Shown piece after piece: positions 30,617 to 36,723 of a DNA stretch of 37,778 bases. The stretch is from a virus, in the IMG/VR virus record IMGVR_UViG_3300025128_000134, positions 1 through 37,778 of that record; one strand, given 5' to 3'. Both the position numbers and the translations under genes were made by a program. The notes below the pieces were generated by a model. The model worked only from the letters and a program-made list of their open reading frames with translations. It was not told where the DNA came from and searched no databases. How positions within the stretch are numbered: the first letter of the stretch is position 1; each line of letters begins with the position of its first letter.

Positions 30617-31147
30617 ATGATTTTAGGTTTAGATATAAGCACCAGCATAACTGGCGCAACAGTAATTGACGAAAATGGAAAAGTTATTCATAACGAAGCT
30701 TGGGACTTGAGAAAGTACAAAGACTTTTTTGAAAAAGCAGCAGTTATCAAGAGTAAAATTTGGGAACTAGACGATACTTTCCTTATCAAAGAAGTTTATA
30801 TTGAGCAGTCACTTCAGAGCTTTAGAAGCGGCTTCTCATCAGCGAAAACGCTTTCTACACTATCTCGCTTTAATGGCGTTGTTTCGTGGCTATGTTATCA
30901 TATACTAGAAATAAAGCCTGAATACATCGCAGCGACATCCGCAAGAAAGAAATGCGGCATCAAAGTACCAAAAGGCGTCAAAGCAAAACAAGTTGTAATT
31001 CAATATGTACTTGACAACGTACCTGCTGTTAATATAGTATATACAAAACACGGCAATCCTAAACCTAGCTGCTTTGACAAGGCAGATAGTTGGGTCGTTG
31101 CCCAAGCAGGATATTTATGTCGGATGGAAAAAAGCGATCAATCTTAA
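30617..31147 (+). CDS. RuvC-like Holliday junction resolvase
   Basis: The 176-residue product has the RuvC/RNase-H-like nuclease pattern. The first strand is 'ILGLDISTSITGATVID' with the catalytic Asp at 6. The second acidic residue is Glu63 in 'VYIEQSLQSF', and the C-terminal helix carries Asp154 and Asp157 in 'CFDKADSWVVA'. A Lys-rich connector ('GIKVPKGVKAKQVV') precedes that helix. These match the four acidic metal ligands of the family. The enzyme is expected to cut branched DNA, as needed before packaging of a recombining phage genome; T4 uses the unrelated endonuclease VII (gp49) for that job. The length is that of a compact RuvC. The gene lacks a visible ribosome site. Its last 31 bases overlap the primase gene. 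Confidence 0.82.
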   Translation: MILGLDISTSITGATVIDENGKVIHNEAWDLRKYKDFFEKAAVIKSKIWELDDTFLIKEVYIEQSLQSFRSGFSSAKTLSTLSRFNGVVSWLCYHILEIKPEYIAATSARKKCGIKVPKGVKAKQVVIQYVLDNVPAVNIVYTKHGNPKPSCFDKADSWVVAQAGYLCRMEKSDQS

Positions 31148-32058
31148 GAAGTGCTCTAGGCTACTATCATCAATCCGGAAATGAACTTCTTTTCGCTTGT
31201 CCAAAATGCAATCATCACAAAAATAAACTATCTGTTAATTTAGAACGAGATGTTTTTAAGTGTTGGGTCTGCGAATATGCGGGCCGATCGATTTATCGGC
31301 TTGTTCGTCGTTATGGAAATTACGAGCAACGCAAAGAGTGGGCCCAGTTCACTCAACAAATTGATGTCTCAACCTTCGCAGAGATAATGCTTCAAGAGGA
31401 TAAGCTTGTTGAAGAAGAGCAGACTCTTGATTTACCAAAAGAGTTTGTATCTCTGGCAAACAAAAATCTTCCAAAGACTTCTCTTTATCCTTTAAACTAT
31501 CTAGAAAGCCGCGGCATCTTCAAACAGGATATTATAAAATGGAAGATTGGATATTGTGATAGTGGTGATTTCGAATCACGAATAATAATCCCTTCGTTTG
31601 GTCTCGCAGGCAAAGCAAACTTTTTTATTGCGAGGGCCTATGGAGATGATTGGAGAAAATATAAGAACCCGCAGGCAAGCAAAGATATTATCTTTAACGA
31701 GCTGTACCTTGACTTCGATGAAGATATGGTATTGGTCGAAGGCGCGTTTGATGCTATAAAAGCTGGCGATAACGCTGTTCCAATTCTCGGCTCAACTCTA
31801 AGGGAACATTCGAAACTGTTTCAAGAAATTGTAAAAAACGATACACCAATTTACATTGCTTTAGATCCAGATGTGGATCGCAAGACTTTGCAAATAATAA
31901 AACTTCTATTAGAATATGATATTGAAGTCCATAAAATCAATATTCTTCCATACAACGATGTTGGCGAAATGTCACGACAACAATTCTTGAAGAGAAAAGA
32001 AGAAGCAACATTTATCAAATCTTATGACTATTTAATTAATGAAATCTTAAATTTGTAA
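31117..32058 (+). CDS. DNA primase with zinc ribbon and Toprim domain
   Basis: A TTG at 31090 is possible, but the ATG at 31117 gives a sensible 313-residue primase ('MSDGKKRSIL'), so I use it. The N-terminus carries a zinc ribbon with Cys28, Cys31, Cys49 and Cys52 ('CPKC' and 'CWVC', with an intervening HHK), as in DnaG/gp61-type primases. The Toprim region contains 'VLVEGAFDAIKAGD' (Glu208) and 'IALDPDVDR' (Asp250, Asp252), the acidic metal-binding motifs. The protein should make RNA primers for lagging-strand synthesis, working with a helicase that is not in this window. The C-terminal tail (about 270-313) is helical and may contact the helicase. The gene overlaps ruvC by 31 bases in another frame and is followed by a strong AAGGAG that serves the next small gene. 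Confidence 0.85.
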   Translation: MSDGKKRSILRSALGYYHQSGNELLFACPKCNHHKNKLSVNLERDVFKCWVCEYAGRSIYRLVRRYGNYEQRKEWAQFTQQIDVSTFAEIMLQEDKLVEEEQTLDLPKEFVSLANKNLPKTSLYPLNYLESRGIFKQDIIKWKIGYCDSGDFESRIIIPSFGLAGKANFFIARAYGDDWRKYKNPQASKDIIFNELYLDFDEDMVLVEGAFDAIKAGDNAVPILGSTLREHSKLFQEIVKNDTPIYIALDPDVDRKTLQIIKLLLEYDIEVHKINILPYNDVGEMSRQQFLKRKEEATFIKSYDYLINEILNL

Positions 32059-32070
32059 GGAGATTGATTA

Positions 32071-32172
32071 ATGAAAAAAGTATTACATAAATTAGTAAAC
32101 CTATTCAACAATAATCATTGCTGTTGCTGTTGTGGCTGCTGTGCTTGTGAAAGCTGCTCTGGAAAATGCTAA
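32071..32172 (+). CDS. 33-residue peptide with ten cysteines
   Basis: This short open frame starts with an ATG placed after a strong AAGGAG (about 32058-32063), 12 bases after the primase stop. The peptide has a basic, amphipathic start ('MKKVLHKLVNLF'), an Asn/His bridge, and a tail where 10 of 17 residues are Cys (17-21, 23, 24, 26, 29, 33; 'CCCCCGCCACESC'). The 16-codon head followed by clustered TGT/TGC codons, the strong ribosome site and the fit into the operon favour a real gene. I recognise no family. Metal binding like a metallothionein, disulfide or thiol chemistry, or membrane association through acylated cysteines are possibilities; none is shown. It could be a small regulator or a virion component. 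Confidence 0.6.
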   Translation: MKKVLHKLVNLFNNNHCCCCCGCCACESCSGKC

Positions 32173-32191
32173 ATCTATAGGTTCTTTAATT

Positions 32192-32773
32192 ATGCGAATT
32201 TCAAAACAAAATTTAAAAAAAATCATCAAAGAAGAAGTTGAAGCGGTTTTAGATGAAAAAAGAAAACGCAAGAAGAAAACAGACGATCGCTGCACTAAAA
32301 TAGCAAAAAGAAAATATGATGTTTGGCCTTCGGCCTATGCATCTGGCGCAGTTGTAAAATGCCGCCAGGGTAAAATATGGAAAGGTTTAAAAGAAGAAGA
32401 TCGTCCGTATATATCTGATAACGAACGAAGAAGTGATCTTGAATCAGATATGAAAAAGATTATTGAACAAGAGATACAAAAAGTATTAGACGAAAAAAAA
32501 AGAAAGAAGAGAAGAAAACTAACCGACAAGCCAAGTTCTGAAACTAGTCTTCGTGATTGGTTTGGAAGAAAAGGAGCAAAAGGTAAGAAAGGCGGCTGGG
32601 TTGATTGTAACACTTGTCGCAAAGATAAAAAAACAGGCCGCAAGAAATGTAAATCTTGTGGTAGATCTGGTGAAGAAAAGAGAGCAAAATATCCATCTTG
32701 TCGTCCAACACCGGGCGCCTGTGGTAAAAAAGGAAAATACGGCAAAAAATCAAAAGCCGGCAAAAAAGGATAA
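32192..32773 (+). CDS. Basic Cys protein with MKITK-type leader, duplicated leader and zinc-ribbon-like tail
   Basis: An in-frame ATG exists at 32132, but it lies inside the Cys-peptide gene; starting at 32192 gives the N-terminus 'MRISKQNLKKIIKEE', the same leader as four other proteins here. The product is 193 residues and very Lys/Arg-rich. The leader ends in L20-D-E22, followed at once by KRKRKKK. A second copy of the leader core lies at 87-110 ('MKKIIEQEIQKVLDE', then KKRKKRRK). Between them is 'KYDVWPSAYASGAVVKCRQG' (41-60), a motif I recall from many phage and algal-virus proteins. The C-terminal part has CxxC pairs (139/142, 153/156) plus Cys170 and Cys177, a likely zinc ribbon. Nucleic-acid binding and packaging in the capsid are inferences. 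Confidence 0.7.
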   Translation: MRISKQNLKKIIKEEVEAVLDEKRKRKKKTDDRCTKIAKRKYDVWPSAYASGAVVKCRQGKIWKGLKEEDRPYISDNERRSDLESDMKKIIEQEIQKVLDEKKRKKRRKLTDKPSSETSLRDWFGRKGAKGKKGGWVDCNTCRKDKKTGRKKCKSCGRSGEEKRAKYPSCRPTPGACGKKGKYGKKSKAGKKG

Positions 32774-32778
32774 CCATT

Positions 32779-33057
32779 ATGAAAATCACAAAAGAAAATT
32801 TAGAGCAGATTATTAAAGAAGAAATCGAAGCAGCTTTAAATGAAGAAGGAGTTAAAATTCACGGCGGCCGCGGCCTGAAAAACGGCAGAGATGTGTATTA
32901 TGTGAAAGATGAGCATGATAAGCGCGACGCAGGTCAGCGACCTGAGCTTTCGATTGAAAGCCAGAGAGAACACTGTCGTTCTAGATCTAAAGGTGAACGT
33001 GTACACTTTAATGAAAAAACAAAAAGATGTGAATATGATTATCCGGACGAGGAGTAG
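32779..33057 (+). CDS. Small charged protein with MKITK-type leader
   Basis: This 92-residue product starts 6 bases after the upstream stop, with AAGGAT just before it. Residues 1-22 are the shared leader 'MKITKENLEQIIKEE' ending in L20-N-E22. The remaining 70 residues are hydrophilic and charged, with Cys71 and Cys84 spaced around 'KGERVHFNEKTKRCEYDYP' and no recognisable fold. If the leader is removed after Glu22, the mature peptide would be about 70 residues. A GC-only octamer GCGGCCGC lies at 32864-32871. The function is unknown; the cluster suggests a co-expressed set of leader-tagged small proteins. Confidence 0.68.
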   Translation: MKITKENLEQIIKEEIEAALNEEGVKIHGGRGLKNGRDVYYVKDEHDKRDAGQRPELSIESQREHCRSRSKGERVHFNEKTKRCEYDYPDEE

Positions 33058-33060
33058 ACA

Positions 33061-33696
33061 ATGAAAATTACAAAAGAATATCTACAACAAATTATTAAAG
33101 AAGAACTAGAGGCTGTTCTTAACGAAGAAAAAGTAAAATTAATTTTCGAAGGCGGCAAGTACGGTTTAGATGGCGGCCGCCGGCGCACTCTTCGTCAAGA
33201 TATTGAAGACATTGAAAAAGAAACTGCAGCAACAGAAAGAAGAACTGCAGGTAAGCAAGCTTATTATGATAGAACTGGTAGATATTACGACGATGAAAGC
33301 ACGGAGCGCCACGGACCAAGAGATATTATTCAGCTAGATCCAAGCAGCCTGTATGAAGAAGAATTTTATGAAGTTGATGCTTTAGGTGAAAACGAAGAAT
33401 ATTGTCCTGCCTGCGCTCCGCTAGAAGAGAAAAAGAAAAAAAAGAAGAAGAAAAAGAAGAAAGCCTGTAAACCATCCAAAGGCAAAAGGTTTGCTAAAAG
33501 AGTTGATGGCAAATGTCGCTCATTCGGGCAAGCAGGCCAAGCAAAAAGTGGCGGTGACAGAATTCGTCCCGGCACAGCAAAAGGTGATGCTTATTGCGCA
33601 AGATCTGCCGGCATCAAAAAATGTAAAAATCCACCGTGCGCAAATACACTTTCTAGAAAGAAGTGGAAATGTCGTGGTAAAAAATCAATGAAATAA
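33061..33696 (+). CDS. Basic Cys protein with MKITK-type leader and poly-lysine tract
   Basis: The 211-residue product starts 3 bases after the previous stop and uses a GAGGAG ribosome site. The leader is 'MKITKEYLQQIIKEE' with L20-N-E22. An acidic, Tyr-rich middle (about 65-123) leads to a run of 11 Lys (124-134) that directly follows L121-E-E123, another (L/I)-x-E site. The basic C-terminal half has Cys136, 152, 179, 188, 193 and 204, including 'KGDAYCARSAGIKKC' and 'LSRKKWKCRGK', a combination I recall from small proteins of T4-like marine phages. It may bind DNA. No enzyme motif is seen. The stop lies 5 bases before the tmRNA 5' end, so tmRNA may be transcribed with this operon and then processed. 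Confidence 0.7.
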   Translation: MKITKEYLQQIIKEELEAVLNEEKVKLIFEGGKYGLDGGRRRTLRQDIEDIEKETAATERRTAGKQAYYDRTGRYYDDESTERHGPRDIIQLDPSSLYEEEFYEVDALGENEEYCPACAPLEEKKKKKKKKKKKACKPSKGKRFAKRVDGKCRSFGQAGQAKSGGDRIRPGTAKGDAYCARSAGIKKCKNPPCANTLSRKKWKCRGKKSMK

Positions 33697-33701
33697 ATTA
33701 T

Positions 33702-34011
33702 GGGGATGAACTGGTATCGACTGGATACTGAAAATTTAATGTGCAAGGCTGTGTGAGTGTGGCACAGTAAAAACACTCAACAATTTAAACGCAAACGATA
33801 ACGTTGGCTTTGATTACGCCCTAGCGGCTTAATTACGGGGTTGTAGTCGCCTTGTTAACCAAGACTACGAAAAAAGTTTTTGGCTTCTTTAAAGAGCCAA
33901 TAGTTAGCGAAATGAGATAAGTTTGTCAGAGTTCACAAACTGACTAACCTTGTGAATGACATTATTTTGGAAATATTTAGGACCCGGGTTCGACTCCCGG
34001 CATCTCCACCA
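33702..34011 (+). ncRNA. ssrA: tmRNA (ssrA), one-piece, phage-encoded
   Basis: All key parts are visible. The 5' end GGGGATGAACTGG pairs with the 3' end CATCTCC-ACCA to form the acceptor stem, and CCA is encoded. The T arm is CCGGG-TTCGACT-CCCGG near the 3' end. The resume codon GCA at 33791 opens a tag frame that ends at TAA 33830-33832. After the tag come a helix (33843-33848 with 33863-33868), a hairpin (33880-33885 with 33895-33900) and a likely pseudoknot (33921-33926 with 33935-33940, and 33925-33929 with 33940-33944). tmRNA, with SmpB, frees stalled ribosomes and tags the product for proteolysis. No smpB gene is in the window, so host SmpB is presumed. Confidence 0.95.
33791..33832 (+). 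other. tmRNA tag reading frame (ANDNVGFDYALAA)
   Basis: Thirteen codons from the resume GCA encode ANDNVGFDYALAA, then TAA. The end, YALAA, matches the E. coli tag ANDENYALAA and keeps the LAA recognised by ClpX. The AND start resembles the SspB-contact part, but a few extra residues (about 'VGFD') lengthen the spacing before Tyr. The tag is therefore a plausible degradation signal with altered adaptor geometry. The adaptor effect is inference. Confidence 0.92.
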
Positions 34012-34051
34012 GTTATTTAACAATACAAGAACTTGATATTAAGGAGTATAA

Positions 34052-35254
34052 ATGTTCAATTACATTAAGCGGCGACAAGAGGAATTGGAAGCAAAAAAAC
34101 GTCTAGAGGCTGAACTGGCAGCCGAAAAAGAAGCAAAGCGAATTGCCGAAATAGAAGCTGCAGCTCATCAAAAGAAGCTCCTTCGAGAGCAACAAGAAAA
34201 TGAACGTATACGTCGTCTACACGCCCAAAGAAAAAAAGAAATAGCAGAACAAAAGATGCACCGGCAGCGCGATATTTTAACAACTCAGGCTAAGGAGCGC
34301 AGGCAAAAGGATAATAAACTTGAAGAAATAAGAATTATAATCCAAAGTCGCGAACCCTCTCTCGATGCCCTTGATTGGACCAGCTGGCTATCATCTGACC
34401 CTCTTAATCAAAAACTTGTTGATTTAGATTATGATTACGCAATGGAGATGTTCAAGCGCGATCGCCTATTGGCAAAAAGACGCCGACCAACTCGTGGCAA
34501 AAAATCAGCCCGCGAAATTAATTACGCACTATCATTTGCTGGCGATAGAAGTGGAGCTGCAAAAACATTTGTATCAACTCCATTTAATCCTGATACTTAT
34601 TCACTTTGGAATGGATTTACTGTTTCTTTTTGGGTTAGGCCAGATGAAGAAATGAATCAAAAATCAGTTATATTAGGCAGTAGAGCCAGTAGTCCAGTTG
34701 CAAGATTTCATTTTGGATTATCAGGTGTAGGTACTAATATTGGAGTAGGTGTTGGTGGTAATGATATTACTGGAATTAATAATCCAATGGAAATAGGTCG
34801 ATGGTATAATTGGGTAATATCATATACAGGTACTCAGTTTGATGCTGGAGAAAGAAAACTTAGAATGTGGATAAATGCAGATGCAAGGATGGCTAACAAC
34901 AATAGTACTTCTTGGAATAATCAAGATGAAGGTATGACAATGTATTTTGGAGGTCGTAATACTGAGGGTTCAGGATATACTAACGGGTTTGCCTGTGCAC
35001 TTGATGAAGTAGCTATCTATAATACATGTATTGATTCGGACGGTACTTTTGCTAGCGAAGTATATAGTGCTAGATCTGACTATGATCATAGAAACAATAA
35101 TCATAGTAATAGCCTTGTAGGATACTGGAGACTTAACGAGGGCAACGGAACAACCGCTAAAGATTTGTCAGGAAATAGTAATGACGGAACATTAACTACA
35201 GATGGCGCCGGCCTGCCAATTTGGATCAGGACACCAGCAGGATACGGGCAATAA
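34052..35254 (+). CDS. Coiled-coil protein with C-terminal laminin-G-like domain
   Basis: The 400-residue product starts after a good AAGGAG. Residues 1-115 are almost wholly Lys/Glu/Ala/Arg/Gln with a heptad-like pattern, a long coiled coil. Residues about 150-390 form a concanavalin-A/laminin-G sandwich: 'YALSFAGD', 'FTVSFWVRPDEEMNQKSVIL', 'RWYNWVISYTGTQFDAGERK', 'FACALDEVAIYNTCIDSDG', 'SLVGYWRLNEGNGTTAKDLS'. This architecture fits an elongated fibre or tip that binds a glycan or surface. It lies outside the main structural module, next to tmRNA, which fits an accessory adhesin or decoration protein. No signal peptide is present. The virion location is inferred. Confidence 0.75.
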   Translation: MFNYIKRRQEELEAKKRLEAELAAEKEAKRIAEIEAAAHQKKLLREQQENERIRRLHAQRKKEIAEQKMHRQRDILTTQAKERRQKDNKLEEIRIIIQSREPSLDALDWTSWLSSDPLNQKLVDLDYDYAMEMFKRDRLLAKRRRPTRGKKSAREINYALSFAGDRSGAAKTFVSTPFNPDTYSLWNGFTVSFWVRPDEEMNQKSVILGSRASSPVARFHFGLSGVGTNIGVGVGGNDITGINNPMEIGRWYNWVISYTGTQFDAGERKLRMWINADARMANNNSTSWNNQDEGMTMYFGGRNTEGSGYTNGFACALDEVAIYNTCIDSDGTFASEVYSARSDYDHRNNNHSNSLVGYWRLNEGNGTTAKDLSGNSNDGTLTTDGAGLPIWIRTPAGYGQ

Positions 35255-35295
35255 TAAAATATTTAGACCGCGCTTACTACTATAGGTATCTCCAT

Positions 35296-35348
35296 CAACT
35301 ACTTAATATTAGAGGATTATCATATGAAAATCACAAAACAAAAATTAA
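35296..35348 (+). repeat. Direct repeat copy 1: leader, ribosome site and first codons
   Basis: About 53 bases beginning CAACTACTTAATATTAGAGGA run through the ATG of the 35324 gene into its first codons. The same sequence recurs at 36672-36723, differing only in a 1-2 base change between AGAGGA and CATATG. The copied unit thus spans the untranslated leader, the ribosome site and the codons for 'MKITKQKL'. It lies in the 69-base gap after 35254, in which I see no other element. Confidence 0.85.
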
Positions 35349-35731
35349 CACAAATCATTAAAGAAGAAATATCACACATTTTGAATGAGAATACAGGCTT
35401 TACCGAGATAAGTGGGCCCCATCAAATAGCCGCCGCCATCGAGACCAGCGGAAAGAATCCCGCAGGGTTGTATGCAGACCTGATGGGGGATACGCTGATA
35501 ATGGTAGACGACAGCTTCGTTACGATCAAACAGACGGATGCAGGCCCTGCCTGGACTTTGGGCCAACCTCAGCGCGGGGATGGAGCCTCCCCTAGGGCCA
35601 ACTGGATGGTTAGGTCGGATCTGGACCGTGGTCGTGTGCACACTACAAATAGATTAAAGTGGAAAAAAGCATTAATGGCAGCCGGCGTTCCAGAAAAAAA
35701 TATAAAGATGGGGCATCATAAATCACAATGA
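35324..35731 (+). CDS. Chimeric protein: MKITK-type leader plus GC-rich cargo domain
   Basis: The 135-residue product carries the leader 'MKITKQKLTQIIKEE' ending L20-N-E22. Its DNA changes sharply in composition after about 35400: the leader is AT-rich, while the cargo codons (about 35400-35640) are GC-rich with long G/C runs, then AT-rich again at the end. The cargo appears to be one compact alpha/beta domain ('HQIAAAIETSGKNPAGLY', 'GDTLIMVDDSFVTIKQT', 'RLKWKKALMAAGVPEKNI') with no family that I recognise. A captured cargo joined to a native leader would explain the pattern. The gene's stop overlaps the next ATG as ATGA. Confidence 0.7.
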   Translation: MKITKQKLTQIIKEEISHILNENTGFTEISGPHQIAAAIETSGKNPAGLYADLMGDTLIMVDDSFVTIKQTDAGPAWTLGQPQRGDGASPRANWMVRSDLDRGRVHTTNRLKWKKALMAAGVPEKNIKMGHHKSQ

Positions 35732-36645
35732 ACGATATGAAACTTATAATGGAGAACTGGCGAGATTATTCTGACTCTTGTAAAACGAGAGAAGAGATAG
35801 TAGCCAGATACCTCAAAGATTCAGAGTTTCTTCATGAAGTCATGGGAATTCAAGTGCCTCTTAATGAGTCCTATCCCTATTCTTCAGCGCTGACAGAATC
35901 TTTGTCAAAAAGAATTATGCAAGAGCAGATTCTTTTAGAAGGCTGGTTTAGCGATTCGTGGAAAAAAATTAAAAAACTCCCAGGCGAGGTTGCCGGCTTT
36001 ATGAAAAGTCTTTGGAATGTTATTAAGGGCGGCAACCTTGACTTATATTGGAGAGGCCTCAAAAGGGCCGGCTTGAACACGATTCAAGGTAACTTGCAGA
36101 AAGTTTTTAAAATTGTTATCGACGCTAAAGGAAAATACCCAGGATCAGAAACGATGGCTGAATGGGCTCAAACTCTTAGCGGCAAAGTGAATACAGCAGC
36201 TAAAAATTTAATGGGATCAGTCGGCATAAGCGAAGAGCTGCGACTTCGACAACGCGACCCCCCACCGGCAGCTATAAAGATATTTGGCGCTACCGTATTT
36301 TTGGTGGGTATAAAATTTCTTTGGGACAAACTTAAAGAATGGGCTGAGCCATTATTGAGAACAGAACTTGGTCGTTCGATTAACCTGCTAAAAAACATTG
36401 CAGCTAAGTTTGCAAAAGAAGCAGCTTTGAAGCTTGCTACTGGTTTGGCAGCGCTGACCAGCGCCTCGTTAACCGGGGGCGCCTCCGCCATTTACGCTGC
36501 CCTATTACAAGTTGCAGAGTATGCCGGGAAGGCCATCAGTGCAGCAATTTCAATTCTTAAACCGGCTTTGGCCTTTTACAAAAGAAGGGGTGGCTTAAAC
36601 CCAAACCGCGTTGGTCCCGGAGCCCCACAGCCCCAGCCAACTTAA
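35728..36645 (+). CDS. Helical protein with MKLIMENW-type start and (L/I)-x-E sites
   Basis: The 305-residue product overlaps the previous stop (ATGA). An ATG at 35737 would begin 'MKLIMENWRDY', an N-terminus I recall as frequent in marine phage proteins, so 35737 may be the true start. The first 72 residues hold repeated matches to the T4 prohead-protease rule: I7-M-E9, L35-H-E37, L45-N-E47, L55-T-E57 and L69-L-E71, three of them exactly 10 residues apart. The mature part would be rich in amphipathic helices ('DSWKKIKKLPGEVAGFMKS') and hydrophobic helices (about 185-205, 230-280), with a Pro-rich end. It may be a processed internal head or membrane-active protein. This is inference. Confidence 0.65.
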   Translation: MNDMKLIMENWRDYSDSCKTREEIVARYLKDSEFLHEVMGIQVPLNESYPYSSALTESLSKRIMQEQILLEGWFSDSWKKIKKLPGEVAGFMKSLWNVIKGGNLDLYWRGLKRAGLNTIQGNLQKVFKIVIDAKGKYPGSETMAEWAQTLSGKVNTAAKNLMGSVGISEELRLRQRDPPPAAIKIFGATVFLVGIKFLWDKLKEWAEPLLRTELGRSINLLKNIAAKFAKEAALKLATGLAALTSASLTGGASAIYAALLQVAEYAGKAISAAISILKPALAFYKRRGGLNPNRVGPGAPQPQPT

Positions 36646-36671
36646 ATTCGAGGCCCGAATGGAAACAACGC

Positions 36672-36723
36672 CAACTACTTAATATTAGAGGACATCATAT
36701 GAAAATCACAAAACAAAAATTAA
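36672..36723 (+). repeat. Direct repeat copy 2: leader, ribosome site and first codons
   Basis: This is the second copy of the unit at 35296-35348, here ahead of the 36699 gene. Near-identity includes untranslated bases, which points to recent duplication or recombination and not to protein-level constraint. A short inverted repeat (ATTCG/CGAAT, 36646-36660) lies just upstream and is too weak to call a terminator. Confidence 0.85.

Noticed and set aside
31090-31116. TTG start at 31090 for the primase
   Set aside because: It adds nine residues with no family support and a longer overlap with ruvC; the ATG at 31117 gives the expected N-terminus ahead of the zinc ribbon.
32132-32191. Longer start (20 extra residues) for the 32192 protein
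   Set aside because: The extension lies inside the Cys-peptide gene in another frame and would hide the MRISK leader, which matches the exact N-termini of four other proteins.
33427-33465. A/G-rich lysine tract as a programmed frameshift site
   Set aside because: The tract could slip, but the downstream zero frame carries the conserved-looking Cys motifs, and the alternative frame reads as low-quality sequence with no recognisable product.
33960-34011. A tRNA gene ending at 34011
   Set aside because: The T arm and CCA belong to the tmRNA; there is no anticodon arm within tRNA distance.
36646-36660. Inverted repeat ATTCG/CGAAT as a terminator
   Set aside because: The stem is only 5 bp with no following T-run.
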